DNA of 64,000 nucleotides from Agrobacterium cavarae (GCF_004310285.1 NZ_SISF01000027.1:124001-188000), one strand, 5' to 3'. Shown: positions 1 to 12,248, numbered from the stretch's first letter. Notes: generated by a model not told the origin, from the sequence alone. Translations and numbers: made by a program.

Positions 1-15
1 TGTTCGGTGGCATGA
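1..15 (+). CDS. 3' end of an upstream gene (possible ABC permease)
   Basis: Only the last codons are visible: the frame from base 1 reads C-S-V-A and then TGA at 13-15. The TGA overlaps an ATG at 12-14 in the ATGA arrangement common between co-translated ABC-transporter genes. A permease is inferred only because an ATP-binding subunit follows directly. With four residues there is nothing to identify, and the stop could be chance. Confidence 0.25.
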   Translation, partial: CSVA

Positions 16-38
16 TCACCACGGCCGGAAGAGATAAG

Positions 39-806
39 ATGTTAATCATAGATGCACTATCGAAGACCTTTCCCAATGGCACGCAAGCGATCAGTGGCTT
101 CAGTCTTGAGATCAAGCCGGGAGAGGTGCTCGCTATCATTGGTGGCTCTGGATGTGGCAAAAGCACGCTGCTGCGGCTTGTGTCGGGTCTTGAGAGCGCG
201 ACGCGCGGCCGCATCATCCTCCAGGATAAGACGCTTACCGAACCCGATGAACGTGTGAACCTTGTTTTCCAGGAACCAAGGCTCTTTCCGTGGTTGAGTG
301 TCGCGGACAATATCGGCTTCGGGCTGAAGCACCTCTCTCGCGAAGATCGTCACCTTCGTGTTTTGCAGGCGTTGGACCGTCTGGGTCTGTCGGCCTATGG
401 AGACCGGTGGGTGCGCGAGCTGTCCGGCGGTCAGGCACAGCGCGTCTCGCTGGCTCGCGCTCTGGTGGTTGAGCCGGCGGTTCTGTTGCTGGACGAACCG
501 TTTTCGGCGCTTGATGCGATGACGAGGACATCTCTGCAAGATCATCTCTCGGATCTATGGCTCGAACAGCGCACGACCATGCTGCTTGTTACGCATGATA
601 TCGAAGAGGCTGTCGTGCTCGCCGACAGGATCGTCGTTATGCAGCCATCGCCTGGACGGATATTCGAAACGGTCAGTGTCGATCTCGCGCGCAAACGGGA
701 TCGAAACTCTACTGCGTTCACTGCTTTGAAAAGCCACCTGTCGGAGTTGCTGGAACGCTCCTTAGCGGTGCGCGCTGATCATGGTGCGGCAGTGAATGCT
801 GCTTGA
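39..806 (+). CDS. ABC transporter ATP-binding protein, sulfonate/nitrate/taurine type
   Basis: Cytoplasmic ATPase that would energise import of an organosulfur-type or similar small anion. The 255-residue product has Walker A GGSGCGKST at about 35-43, the Q-loop in VFQEPRLFPW, signature LSGGQ at about 128-132, and Walker B VLLLDEP at about 148-154. The PRLFPW sequence after the Q-loop is typical of SsuB/TauB/NrtD-type subunits. I chose the ATG at 39 because GGAAG lies about 8 nt upstream and family members begin close to this point. The ATG at 12, overlapping the preceding stop, would add nine residues. The cognate permease and binding protein are not downstream, so they should lie left of the window. 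The following oxygenase genes suggest a sulfonate or sulfur-ester substrate, which is inference. Confidence 0.85.
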   Translation: MLIIDALSKTFPNGTQAISGFSLEIKPGEVLAIIGGSGCGKSTLLRLVSGLESATRGRIILQDKTLTEPDERVNLVFQEPRLFPWLSVADNIGFGLKHLSREDRHLRVLQALDRLGLSAYGDRWVRELSGGQAQRVSLARALVVEPAVLLLDEPFSALDAMTRTSLQDHLSDLWLEQRTTMLLVTHDIEEAVVLADRIVVMQPSPGRIFETVSVDLARKRDRNSTAFTALKSHLSELLERSLAVRADHGAAVNAA

Positions 807-979
807 GTGCAGCTGCTCCCCCCACTCTTGCACGCAGTTTGGATGTTTTCAACGGCAGGCCCGGACAGGGTAGAGCGTTGTCGGAAACGCACGAAAAATA
901 GAATAGTGATCTTGTAGAGAATCTTGACCCGCACCCCTTAGCTGGCGAAACTATAAGTCTCACAAAGGGAGAAGGTGAA

Positions 980-1171
980 ATGCCGACTGGTTTCAATCTG
1001 TTTTCGCTCGACATGTTCAAGATATTTAAACCAAGCGCTCCCAAGGCGGAATTTACCCCTGAGGAAATGCCGCTGCATTCTCTCGGTCGTGACGACGAAA
1101 GCAAAAATCGCGATCGTGAGCAAGAAGCGGAAATCGCCTTCTGGGGTCTCGCCTGCTACCCCATTGTTTAG
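980..1171 (+). CDS. small hypothetical protein (63 aa) in the organosulfur locus
   Basis: An unrecognised 63-residue ORF. It has a strong Shine-Dalgarno, GGGAGAAGG, about 5 nt before the ATG, and it lies 50 nt upstream of the FAD-binding protein on the same strand. The N-terminal half is aromatic and hydrophobic (FNLFSLDMFKIF), the middle is charged (a run rich in R, D, E, N), and the C-terminus is again hydrophobic (FWGLACYPIV) with a single cysteine. There is no clear signal peptide or full membrane segment. It could be a small partner of the neighbouring flavoenzymes or a translated leader. The good RBS and position support it; lack of any recognised family lowers confidence. Confidence 0.45.
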   Translation: MPTGFNLFSLDMFKIFKPSAPKAEFTPEEMPLHSLGRDDESKNRDREQEAEIAFWGLACYPIV

Positions 1172-1221
1172 GGCGGGACGGTGCAGCGTTGTCAGCCTTG
1201 CTTCAGGATTGACGTAAAACT

Positions 1222-2670
1222 ATGAAGTCTTTCTCTCCTGCGTCATCTGACCGCGTCAGCGTGGCAATTATCGGCGGTGGATTTACGGGCGCTGCGACGG
1301 CGGTGCATCTTGTTGGAAGCGAAGACACTCCCGCCGACGCATCCGTGGTCGTCGTGGAGCCCCGATCTGATTTGGGCCGCGGTCTTGCGTATAGCGCGAT
1401 CGATCCAGCACACCGGGTAAATGTTCCTGCAGCGAGGATGACGCTTTTTCCCGACATACCAGATGATTTCGAGACTTATCTGAGAGATTTGCCGTCCGAG
1501 CACGATGGTGACCTTATCGGACACGATGGCTCTCCCTATCCCAGACGGTCTGTCTTTGGCGATTATGTTTCGGCACGTCTTCGCCCCTATTTGCAGAGCG
1601 GGCGTATCGGTCACTGGCAAACAGACGCGGTAGCGGTATCTCAAAAAGCTGGCAGTTATGAGATTATAGGGGCCGACGGAAATGCGCTGCTTGCCGATAT
1701 CGTTGTATTGGCGGTGAGCCACCCGCCGCCTTCGCTGCCCAGAGCGCTCGTGCCTTTCCAGAACGACCCAAAGTTGATTGCGGATTTCACGGTTCCTGAT
1801 GCGATAGACGCAATCGATGCTGCGCATCGCGTTCTCATTATAGGCAATGGCCTGACCGCTGCCGATGTGGTCGCGTCGCTCAAAAGACGTGGACATACCG
1901 GCCACATCACCTCTGTATCTCGCAGAGGGCTGAGATCGCGCGGCCACGGACCAGCCGGGCAGGACCCTTTCGGCGATTTTCTGTCCGAGCGACAACAGTC
2001 TGCCAGCGCCCTTCTTCATGCCATCCGTCAACGTCTAAGGGAGGCAGAGGCTCAGGGCATGACCTGGCACTGCGTCGTTGACGCGGTGAGGGGGCAGGGG
2101 CAGGAGATTTGGAAAAACTTACCCGTCGCCGCGCGCAGACGCATCGCCCGGCACGTGCGACCGTTCTGGGATGTCCATCGCTTTCGGGTCGCCCCCCAGG
2201 TTGAAGCTGCTGTGGAGCAGGCAATCGCAAGCGGCCAAATGGATGTTCGTGCAGCCTCGCTTTCTTCCATTACGAAAAACGCCGCAGGCTATCGGGTCGT
2301 GCTGAGGCCTCGCCTAAGTGGGGAGGTCGAGGCGCTTGATGTCGATGCCATCGTCGTCACCACGGGGCCGGCACATGGCGGCATTCTCCAAAGTCAGCCA
2401 CTGTTTCGACAACTTGAAGAGGCCGGAGTCTTGCAGGCTTGCCCGACCGGGCTTGGTATCCTGGTCGACGCGCAATCTCATCCCATATCGACCTTTGGCG
2501 AGAGCACCACTTCGCTCTTCATCGCCGGTCCGCTTGCGCGAGGGGCGTTTGGAGAATTGATGGGGCTGCCCCAGGTAACGGAGCATGCGATCTTTGTCGC
2601 GGCGGGTGTTCGCGATCTGATGTGTAGGAGCAAGATCTCGCCCCATGCGAACTACGCAGTCGCAGGCTGA
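1222..2670 (+). CDS. FAD/NAD(P)-binding protein (NAD_binding_9 / HI0933-like)
   Basis: Probable flavin-dependent oxidoreductase of 482 residues. The N-terminus carries the dinucleotide-binding signature VAIIGGGFTGAATA (about 14-27), followed by an acidic strand end VVVVEP. A second nucleotide-binding segment, RVLIIGNGLTAADV, lies near 207-220. The region DLGRGLAYS is typical of the family of FAD-NAD(P)-binding proteins that resemble, but are not, characterised monooxygenases. It sits between an ABC ATPase and an SsuD-type monooxygenase on the same strand, so it may oxidise an organosulfur substrate or supply electrons; neither is shown. The start at 1222 puts the Rossmann motif at the usual distance from the N-terminus. 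Confidence 0.75.
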   Translation: MKSFSPASSDRVSVAIIGGGFTGAATAVHLVGSEDTPADASVVVVEPRSDLGRGLAYSAIDPAHRVNVPAARMTLFPDIPDDFETYLRDLPSEHDGDLIGHDGSPYPRRSVFGDYVSARLRPYLQSGRIGHWQTDAVAVSQKAGSYEIIGADGNALLADIVVLAVSHPPPSLPRALVPFQNDPKLIADFTVPDAIDAIDAAHRVLIIGNGLTAADVVASLKRRGHTGHITSVSRRGLRSRGHGPAGQDPFGDFLSERQQSASALLHAIRQRLREAEAQGMTWHCVVDAVRGQGQEIWKNLPVAARRRIARHVRPFWDVHRFRVAPQVEAAVEQAIASGQMDVRAASLSSITKNAAGYRVVLRPRLSGEVEALDVDAIVVTTGPAHGGILQSQPLFRQLEEAGVLQACPTGLGILVDAQSHPISTFGESTTSLFIAGPLARGAFGELMGLPQVTEHAIFVAAGVRDLMCRSKISPHANYAVAG

Positions 2671-2793
2671 AGGTCGGGTGTTTCAGGAGACGTTTGTTCC
2701 GCTGGCGGCACGCGTGTTGGAATGTGGTTTCTTATCAAGTTTGTAGACTTTTGTAAGATCGGCGACACTTCAATGCGCCTATAGGATCCGACC

Positions 2794-3999
2794 ATGACAG
2801 TTGCCAAGCCACTCGATTTTCTCTGGTTTATCCCTAGCTCGGGAGACGGCGCCTATCTTGGTTCCGACGACCTGAGCAGGCCTTCCGATCCCGGTTACTT
2901 TCGCGAGATCGCCAAGGCTGCGGATCGGCTGGGCTATTCGGGCGTGCTGATCCCGACGGGCGCTGCCTGTGAGGAGTCTTTTATTCTTGCCGCTGATCTT
3001 GCAGCACATACGGAGAGACTGAAGTTCCTCGTCGCGATCCGCCCGGGTGTCGCGTCGCCTGCCTACTATGCGCGAATGGCGTCTACGCTTGACCGTGTTT
3101 CGAACGGCCGTCTGCTTCTCAACATCGTCGTGGGCGGGAGCGCGCAGGAGCTTGCTGGCGATGGGATATTCCTTCCTCATGACGAGCGGTACGATCACGC
3201 GGACGAGTTCTTCCAGGTCTTCAACTCACTTATTGCCAACGGTCACGCCCATCTTGATGGCCGCTACATAAAGGCGATCGATGCGCGCCTTGGTCTGCCG
3301 CCTGTTCAGCAACCCCATCCGCCAATCTATTTTGGCGGATCCTCCGATGCCGCGATCGACTTCTCCGCTGGCATCACCGACAAGTACCTGACTTGGGGCG
3401 AGCCGCCGCAGCAGGTTGCGGAAAAGATCGTCAAGGTGAGGAAAGCTGCTGAGGCGCATGGGAAGAAAGTCACGTTCGGTATTCGTTTGCACTTCATCGT
3501 CCGTGAGACGGATGAGGAGGCCTGGGCAGCGGCCGACAGACTGATCTCCAAACTGTCTGACGAGACGATTGCCGCGGCGCAGGAAGTCTTCGCCAAGAAT
3601 TCGGATTCCGTTGGTCAGGCGCGCATGGTGTCTCTTCACCAGGGTCGGCGCGACAAGCTGGAGGTTTCGCCGAACCTGTGGGCGGGCATAGGCCTCGTCC
3701 GATCGGGTGCCGGTACGGCGCTCGTCGGTTCACCGCAGACGGTCGCGGCTCGCTTGCGTGAGTATCAGGAACTGGGCATCGACACCGTTATAGCCTCGGG
3801 ATACCCCCATCTGGAGGAAGCCTATCGCGTTTCCGAACTGCTTTTCCCGGAGATTGGCCTCCCTGGTGCCAGAGGGCAAATCCGTTCGTCCTTCGGCGAG
3901 CAGCAGGTCTTCGGCGGTGGCGGACATGGTGGCAATGTAAAAACTGCTTCCGCTCCTGGACCTTCGCCTACGAAGGTGGCGGCCGCGTCACAAGGCTGA
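2794..3999 (+). CDS. ssuD: FMNH2-dependent alkanesulfonate monooxygenase-type enzyme
   Basis: Luciferase-like (bacterial LLM) monooxygenase of 401 residues, expected to split C-S bonds of alkanesulfonates using reduced flavin and O2, releasing sulfite and an aldehyde. Visible hallmarks are the N-terminal [33 protein letters not shown], the stretch [15 protein letters not shown], and the [30 protein letters not shown] segment near the C-terminus, read here in parts. These match the SsuD subfamily rather than general LLM enzymes. The length is near the roughly 380 residues of E. coli SsuD plus a Gly/Ala/Pro-rich tail. The flavin reductase partner (SsuE) is not in the window. The sulfonate importer on the opposite strand 0.9 kb downstream fits this assignment. 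A dimethylsulfone or other sulfonate specificity cannot be excluded. Confidence 0.85.
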   Translation: MTVAKPLDFLWFIPSSGDGAYLGSDDLSRPSDPGYFREIAKAADRLGYSGVLIPTGAACEESFILAADLAAHTERLKFLVAIRPGVASPAYYARMASTLDRVSNGRLLLNIVVGGSAQELAGDGIFLPHDERYDHADEFFQVFNSLIANGHAHLDGRYIKAIDARLGLPPVQQPHPPIYFGGSSDAAIDFSAGITDKYLTWGEPPQQVAEKIVKVRKAAEAHGKKVTFGIRLHFIVRETDEEAWAAADRLISKLSDETIAAAQEVFAKNSDSVGQARMVSLHQGRRDKLEVSPNLWAGIGLVRSGAGTALVGSPQTVAARLREYQELGIDTVIASGYPHLEEAYRVSELLFPEIGLPGARGQIRSSFGEQQVFGGGGHGGNVKTASAPGPSPTKVAAASQG

Positions 4000-4067
4000 T
4001 AGCTGCAGCCGTTCAGGAACGACGTCCCTTGCTTCGAGGCAGCGGGCTTTGCACTTATGGATGATGC

Positions 4068-4661
4068 ATGTGTACGACCCTGATTGTTCCTGGACTGAAT
4101 GGCTCACCTCCTGGTCACTGGCAGGACCATTGGCTCCGCGACGATCCTTCGGCCAAGCTGGTCGATCAGGATGACTGGCAGTGTCCAGTGCTGCAGGACT
4201 GGTTGGCGCGGTTCGAGGCCGCGCTGGCCGATGTGGACCAAGCCTATGTCGTGGCGCACAGCCTCGGCTGCGTGTTGATTGCAAATATGGCCGAGCGGCC
4301 GCTGGCCGACAAAATCAAGGCCGCACTCCTCGTTGCGCCTGCGTCGCTGGAGGAAGTCGAGGCACTGCATCCTTGCATCGTCCGGTTCGGCAAGTTTCCA
4401 ACGTCGCCTCTTCCCTTTTCGAGCCTCGTGGTCGGTAGCACTACCGACCCTTACATGAAGGGTGAAGAGGTGACGCAGACCGCCCGCCTTTGGGGCAGTG
4501 ATCTCATCAATCTCGGCCCCGTGGGCCACATCAATATCGCCAGCGGTTTTGGACGATGGCCGCGGGGTTACGAACTTTTTGAGACGCTTATCCGATCTGG
4601 AGATTTAACAACGGAGCAACCCGCTCACCTAGTTTTAGAAGGGGCCGAGCGGGTAGCGTAG
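4068..4661 (+). CDS. small serine hydrolase, RBBP9/YdeN alpha/beta-hydrolase family
   Basis: A 197-residue alpha/beta hydrolase of the RBBP9/YdeN type. Features are the N-terminal TLIVPGLNGSPPGHWQ, the nucleophile elbow AHSLGC (Ser about residue 66), the acid region VVGSTTDPYM and the C-terminal GPVGHINIASGFG containing the catalytic His. The physiological substrate is unknown for most family members. It lies 68 bp after ssuD and ends about 190 bp before the convergent ssuB, so it is probably co-transcribed with the oxygenase genes. The RBS is weak, but the two ATGs just upstream (4057 and 4061) are in other frames, so 4068 is the only reasonable start. Confidence 0.75.
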   Translation: MCTTLIVPGLNGSPPGHWQDHWLRDDPSAKLVDQDDWQCPVLQDWLARFEAALADVDQAYVVAHSLGCVLIANMAERPLADKIKAALLVAPASLEEVEALHPCIVRFGKFPTSPLPFSSLVVGSTTDPYMKGEEVTQTARLWGSDLINLGPVGHINIASGFGRWPRGYELFETLIRSGDLTTEQPAHLVLEGAERVA

Positions 4662-4680
4662 ACTCCGTTGTCTTTCTAAG

Positions 4681-4778
4681 GCATGTCGCGATCTTTCAGA
4701 TTCGCTCCTTGCGCTTCAGTTCATTGGTTTGGCGCATGTTGGCATAGCAAAGCCGCTTCACACTCTTGCGCGACATGC
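4681..4778. repeat. RIME-like intergenic palindromic element
   Basis: Perfect 10-bp terminal inverted repeats, GCATGTCGCG at 4681-4690 and CGCGACATGC at 4769-4778, enclose about 78 bp between two convergent genes. The termini and the inner stretch near 4730-4775 resemble the rhizobial intergenic mosaic elements (RIMEs) of Rhizobiaceae genomes. In this position it could also act as a bidirectional transcript end. Assignment is from memory of the motif, not a search. Confidence 0.5.
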
Positions 4779-4852
4779 TTTAGTACTTCAGACGGAGCAC
4801 AGAAGATGATCCATCTCGTCGGATGTCTCTAGCGATCATATCGATCCGCTCG

Positions 4853-5644
4853 TCATTTGAACAACGCACTCAAAATCTTTCCTTCAAGCGCGGCCAGTTC
4901 CGGCGCACCGTGACGGCGTGGCCGCGCAAAGGAGACCTCGATGTCAAGTGCAATCCGACCGGCATCGATGACGATAATGCGGTCGGCAAGCGCCACGGCC
5001 TCGGTGACGTCATGGGTAACGAGGACGGCTGTGAATTTCTGCTGTTGCCAAATTTCTTCCAACAACCGCTGCATCTCGATCCGGGTAAGCGCGTCGAGCG
5101 CTCCGAGCGGCTCGTCCAGTGCCAGAACCTGCGGTCTGGCGACAAGGGCCCGGGCAAGTGCCACGCGTTGCCGCTGCCCACCGGAAAGAACAGACGGCCA
5201 CTCGTCCGCGCGGTCATCCAGGCCGACGTCGCGCAGGATCGAGAGAGATCGCTCACGTGCCTCCGCACCCTTGGAGATACCGGTCAAGCCGACGCCCACA
5301 TTCTTTGCGACACTCGCCCAGGGTAATAGACGGGGTTCCTGGAACATGATGCGTGTGCGTGCGCTTCCATCCTGCGATTTGACAGTGACGGAGCCGGAAC
5401 TTGGCTTGTCGAGCCCGGCCAAGAGCCTAAGCAAGGTGCTCTTGCCGCAGCCGCTTTTGCCAATCACTGCGAGGAATTGGCCGGCAGGGATATTGAGGTC
5501 GATGCCCTTCAAAACCTGCTTGTTGCCAAAGTCGCGCGTAACGCCTTGAAACGACACCGCAGTCGGCAATCGCGTGGAAGCCGGAACTGCAGCTGGTTCG
5601 GCGAAAGACGCTTTCGACACGGTTGGGATGTTGACAACGGACAT
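4853..5644 (-). CDS. ssuB: aliphatic sulfonate ABC transporter, ATP-binding protein
   Basis: ATPase of 263 residues, third gene of the minus-strand ssuA-ssuC-ssuB run. It has Walker [10 protein letters not shown] at about 62-70, the Q-loop in [11 protein letters not shown], signature LSGGQRQR and Walker [13 protein letters not shown]. The [16 protein letters not shown] start of the domain and the [16 protein letters not shown] motif are those of SsuB. The first about 30 residues are a low-conservation extension and the true start may be further in. It follows ssuC by 30 bp. SsuB couples ATP hydrolysis to sulfonate import at the inner membrane. Confidence 0.88.
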   Translation of the reverse strand: MSVVNIPTVSKASFAEPAAVPASTRLPTAVSFQGVTRDFGNKQVLKGIDLNIPAGQFLAVIGKSGCGKSTLLRLLAGLDKPSSGSVTVKSQDGSARTRIMFQEPRLLPWASVAKNVGVGLTGISKGAEARERSLSILRDVGLDDRADEWPSVLSGGQRQRVALARALVARPQVLALDEPLGALDALTRIEMQRLLEEIWQQQKFTAVLVTHDVTEAVALADRIIVIDAGRIALDIEVSFARPRRHGAPELAALEGKILSALFK

Positions 5645-5674
5645 TAGTCTAAATTCTCCACGTCTCTGAAGGCT

Positions 5675-6454
5675 TCAGGCGGATTGAAAAGCAGGATGCC
5701 ATTGCAGGGTCAGCCGTTCCAGCAGACGCGCAAGCGAGTCAGCAAGCTTTCCGAGCAAGGCGTAGATAATAATGGACAACAACACGACGTCGATCAGCAG
5801 GAATTCCCTGGCTTGCATTGCCATGTAGCCGAGGCCTGAAGAGGCAGCGATGGTCTCCGCGACGATGAGCGTAAGCCACATGATGCCGAGCGCATAACGT
5901 AGCCCGACGAACATTGCCGGCAGGGCGCCCGGCAGGATGACCTGAAAGAAAAGCGCCGAAGACGACATGCCGTATGTGCTGCCCATTTCAACAAGCTGGC
6001 GATCGACGCTCTGTATGCCGAGCAACGTGTTGACATAGATCGGGAAGAAAACACCGAGTGCCACCAGGAATAGCTTGGCCTCCTCGTCAATCCCGAACCA
6101 AAGGATGACGAGTGGTATCAGCGCGAGGTGAGGGATGTTACGGATCATCTGCAGTGTCGTGTCGGTGAGATTGCGCGACAATGCCGACAGACCGTTCATC
6201 AACCCAAAAACGAGGCCGATCGTCCCACCGATCATGAAGCCGGACAGCGCGCGTACTGTGCTGATGGCGATATTGTGCAGTAGTTCACCGGATAGCAGCA
6301 ACCGCCAGAAAGCCTCTGCCACCGCAGATGGAGGCGCCATTGTACTGGCTGAAATCCAGCCTGCGCGGCTCGCTATTTCCCACAGAATGATCAAGAGGGC
6401 TGGAAGTATCCAGCCGGATATCTTGCCTGAGACAATGCGGTTGATGCGAAACAT
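5675..6454 (-). CDS. ssuC: aliphatic sulfonate ABC transporter, permease
   Basis: Integral membrane subunit of 259 residues. I start it at the ATG at 6454 (reads MFRINRIVSG), which has AGGGAAG about 9 nt upstream. A longer frame running to 6742 would overlap ssuA, and its first 96 residues look non-coding. Several hydrophobic helices are visible (for example WILPALLIILWEI). The cytoplasmic EAA-type loop before the VILPGALPAMFVGLRYALG helix is characteristic of BPD_transp_1 permeases of the SsuC/TauC group. The arrangement SBP-permease-ATPase on one strand supports the call. Confidence 0.9.
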   Translation of the reverse strand: MFRINRIVSGKISGWILPALLIILWEIASRAGWISASTMAPPSAVAEAFWRLLLSGELLHNIAISTVRALSGFMIGGTIGLVFGLMNGLSALSRNLTDTTLQMIRNIPHLALIPLVILWFGIDEEAKLFLVALGVFFPIYVNTLLGIQSVDRQLVEMGSTYGMSSSALFFQVILPGALPAMFVGLRYALGIMWLTLIVAETIAASSGLGYMAMQAREFLLIDVVLLSIIIYALLGKLADSLARLLERLTLQWHPAFQSA

Positions 6455-6572
6455 CGAGACTGCTTCCCTGGTGCCTAACGCCTGGCTCGTCACCGGACGG
6501 TCATGTTGAAATAGACATGGGCGCGCCCTGGTGAGCGCGCCGATCAGCGTGAATGAGGTCAGTTCTGCACGC

Positions 6573-7529
6573 CTAATTCGTTCCCTGTGCTTTCCAGACT
6601 GCGTCAGCCACATTGATTTGCTTTGGAATGAGGCCAAGCTTGAAGAACCTATCAGCCGTTTCCTGCTGGCTCTTGGCGATCTCCGGCGTGACAGGTCCGA
6701 TACCGAATTCGGCACGGTTTGCAGCCAGCGTTTGCGCCTCAAGCGGCACGTTGGTCACGTCGTGTAGAGCCTGTGCGACCTTGTCGCGATTGGCGGCAGC
6801 CCATGTTGCCGCAACCTTGAGGGCCTCGATCGTTGTCGTGACAGCGTCTGGATGAGCGGCTGCGAACTTGCTGTTGGCCAAGAAGTAGGTGTTCACCTTC
6901 AGCGTCTCAGCAGATGTCGTCAGCACGCGCGGCTTGTATCGCGTTTCAGCGATTGCGAAGTAGGGGTCCCAGACGGCCCAGGCATCGATCTTGTCGCTGG
7001 CGAAGGCGGCAGCCGCGTCCGGCGGGCTAAGATAGACAGGAGTGATGTCCGAAAACGCCACGCCCGCCTTTTCCAGTGCCGCAACCAGAAGATTGTGCGC
7101 GCTCGTTCCCTTGCCGACGCCGACCTTCTTGCCCTTCAGGTCGGCAACAGTCTTGACGTCGGACTGAGGCTTAACAAAAATCGCCTCGCCGGCGCCATTG
7201 GAAGGAAGGGCTGCAACATAGGTAATCGCAGAGCCTGCGGCTTGCCCGAAAATAGGCGGAGCATCGCCCGTCCACCCCAGATCGATCGAGCCCACATTGA
7301 GCGCTTCGATAATCGGTGGCCCCGCGTTGAACTCCACCCACTTGACGGTCGTTCCCTTCGGCTCGAGAGCCTTCTCTATCACCTTCTGCTGCTGGGCAAT
7401 CACCGGCAGATTGGTCTTCTGAAAGCCAATCCTGAGTTCCTTTAAATCTTCAGCGGAGGCAGGTGACAATGAAAGCATGAAGAGCATGGCTATGCCCGCT
7501 CCGAATACGCGTCTTATGACAGCGGACAT
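6573..7529 (-). CDS. ssuA: aliphatic sulfonate ABC transporter, periplasmic binding protein
   Basis: Periplasmic SBP of 318 residues. A cleavable signal peptide is evident (charged MSAVIRR, hydrophobic AMLFMLSLSPASA, cleavage after ASA about residue 26). SsuA-type features are LRIGFQKTNLPVIAQQ, WVEFNAGPPIIEALNVGSIDLGWTGDAPP, and KIDAWAVWDPYFA, each quoted in short form. It delivers alkanesulfonates to SsuC. It is the promoter-proximal gene of the importer, with GGAGAGACC upstream of the ATG. A 118-bp gap separates it from ssuC. Confidence 0.9.
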   Translation of the reverse strand: MSAVIRRVFGAGIAMLFMLSLSPASAEDLKELRIGFQKTNLPVIAQQQKVIEKALEPKGTTVKWVEFNAGPPIIEALNVGSIDLGWTGDAPPIFGQAAGSAITYVAALPSNGAGEAIFVKPQSDVKTVADLKGKKVGVGKGTSAHNLLVAALEKAGVAFSDITPVYLSPPDAAAAFASDKIDAWAVWDPYFAIAETRYKPRVLTTSAETLKVNTYFLANSKFAAAHPDAVTTTIEALKVAATWAAANRDKVAQALHDVTNVPLEAQTLAANRAEFGIGPVTPEIAKSQQETADRFFKLGLIPKQINVADAVWKAQGTN

Positions 7530-7977
7530 TAAGGTCTCTCCAACGGTGGTGGTCCTGTACCAATGCTCTGATCCTAGCGAAGCAACTCCCTAAGCGAGCC
7601 GTCTTTTTTTCCGATTGGAGCTGCAGAAGAGAAAAATTTTTTGCCAGTTTGCAACATAGAGGGATTGAAGCGATCGATGCTCATCGCGATCGATACGACG
7701 AACGCCCAAAGGTACGTTGGCTGTGCCGATTGCGCCCTCACCACCCCGGCTAAGATATGTTCCCAACTAGATGCCGAGATAATTGCTGACGAAGATAATC
7801 AATCATCCCATGCAGTTGGTTTTTTAGGAGCGGGTCGTTCGTTTTGATAACATCAAGAGCAAATTTATCGTTGCTTTTACTCAAAATGATTTCCCGGTCC
7901 CTGCGGATTCTTCTGAGGGGTAAATATTTACCAAGATATGCGATGATTAAAGTCTAAGCAAATGAACGGAGGAATTT
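7530..7977. other. 448-bp divergent intergenic region
   Basis: Divergent promoter region between ssuA (-) and the SBP at 7978 (+). It is AT-richer than its surroundings. It holds a direct repeat of CGATCGAT around 7670-7694 and a perfect palindrome at 7919-7932 listed separately. A 68-codon ORF at 7641-7847 has no RBS or recognisable family. Parts of the reverse strand near 7745-7830 read as a short open stretch but are too brief to name. Confidence 0.5.
7919..7932. promoter_or_regulatory. palindromic operator candidate
   Basis: Perfect 14-bp palindrome GGTAAATATTTACC ending 45 bp before the GTG start of the SBP gene at 7978. Size and position fit a repressor or activator site for the SBP-chemoreceptor operon. 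No second copy was noticed beside the LacI-type gene or the iol-type operon, so the cognate regulator is unknown. Confidence 0.4.
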
Positions 7978-11068
<3,091 letters not shown>

Positions 11069-11234
11069 CCCGTGCAGGCATCCGGATGGATCATTTAACT
11101 GAGAGCGGCGCGGAGGAATCTGGGCCGCCAGATCTGAGAACAAATCGACCAGCGACGAACGGCACCACCATGCAGCGTACGTCGCAAGGCAATAAGATGG
11201 CTTTCTGCATCTGCAGCCCAAGGAGAATACTTGC

Positions 11235-12248
11235 CTAGGCATTCTCGGCGAGAAAGATCTGGATATCGGTTGAAATAGAGACTGCTTCTCCAGGCAGTCG
11301 ACCCAGGACTTTTGCAATGGTTTCAACTGCCAGCCGCGCTTCCAGCAGGGGTCTCTGGTCGATGACCGCATTGATCTTTCTAGATTTTAGAAGCATTCGT
11401 CGATTGGGGGTGAGCTCGTGGGTAATGACGACCGTATCGTCTATCCGTCCAAGGCGCTGGAGCGTGCTGACAATCGGCATGGCTCCGGCTGACAGATGAT
11501 ATATGCCACGCAATCCGGGGTCATCGCGAAACGCGATCTCGACAACGCGGCCGGCTTCCTCTTGATTTTCTCCGGTTTCCAACACCGCGGCGAGACTGCA
11601 CTCAGGGTGATGCTCGATCATGATGGCACGAAATCCGGCCTCTCTCTCTCGGTGACCCGTGATATCGCGCGAGCCGGCCACAACAACGACGCGTCCGCCT
11701 GTCGGCCCGAGGAAAAGCCCCATCAAGTCACCGGCCACGCGGCCGGCTTGTCGGTCGTCCGGCCCAACGTAAGCGACACGTCCGCATTCACTGAGGTCGG
11801 TTGCCAGCGTCACCACCGGTATATTTTTCGACAGCACCGCAATTGCTTCCCTCACTCTAATATCGTCCGGGCTCGTGATGATAATGCCGTCATAGGAGCG
11901 GCACTCGCGGATCGCGGCGGCGATGGCTGAAGGCTTGCGAGGGTCGATGTGGTTGATGAAGAACTGGACGTTCAGCGTCGCGTACATTCGCGATGCGAGA
12001 TCGATGCCTTCGCGAAGAGAAGCGTGAAATGGGTTGATCGGTGGTTGGATGAGGACCGCGACCCGGAGCGCGCGCGAGGGGGTGCGATCAAGCGCCCGGT
12101 CTATTCCGAGTGTGCGTGCAGCTGCCAGAACGCGGTCTTCCTTGTCTGTTCGCACGCCACCACGATTGTTCAGCACGCGGTCCACCGTCGCAGTCGATAC
12201 GCCAGCTGCCTTCGCAACGTCCGTTATGCTTACTTTCCGTGCAATCAT
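11235..12248 (-). CDS. LacI-family transcriptional regulator
   Basis: DNA-binding repressor of 337 residues. The LacI helix-turn-helix is at the N-terminus (SITDVAKAAGVSTATVDRVLN) and is read here in short form; it is followed by a periplasmic-binding-protein-like sensor domain (VAVLIQPPINPFH, VVVVAGSRDITGHREREAGF, GIYHLSAGA). I start at the ATG at 12248, 8 nt after GGGGAGGAG; upstream in-frame codons lack an RBS. It is divergent from the IolE-like gene at 12381 with a 132-bp intergenic region, so it most likely controls the cyclitol uptake and breakdown operon in response to the imported compound or a metabolite. Its 3' end faces the chemoreceptor gene. Confidence 0.88.
   Translation of the reverse strand: MIARKVSITDVAKAAGVSTATVDRVLNNRGGVRTDKEDRVLAAARTLGIDRALDRTPSRALRVAVLIQPPINPFHASLREGIDLASRMYATLNVQFFINHIDPRKPSAIAAAIRECRSYDGIIITSPDDIRVREAIAVLSKNIPVVTLATDLSECGRVAYVGPDDRQAGRVAGDLMGLFLGPTGGRVVVVAGSRDITGHREREAGFRAIMIEHHPECSLAAVLETGENQEEAGRVVEIAFRDDPGLRGIYHLSAGAMPIVSTLQRLGRIDDTVVITHELTPNRRMLLKSRKINAVIDQRPLLEARLAVETIAKVLGRLPGEAVSISTDIQIFLAENA

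Noticed and set aside
6455..6742. 96-residue N-terminal extension of ssuC
   Set aside because: It would overlap ssuA by 170 bp and is highly basic, unlike permease N-termini.
7641..7847. 68-codon + strand ORF in the ssuA/SBP intergenic region
   Set aside because: No Shine-Dalgarno, no recognisable family and base composition unlike the neighbouring genes.
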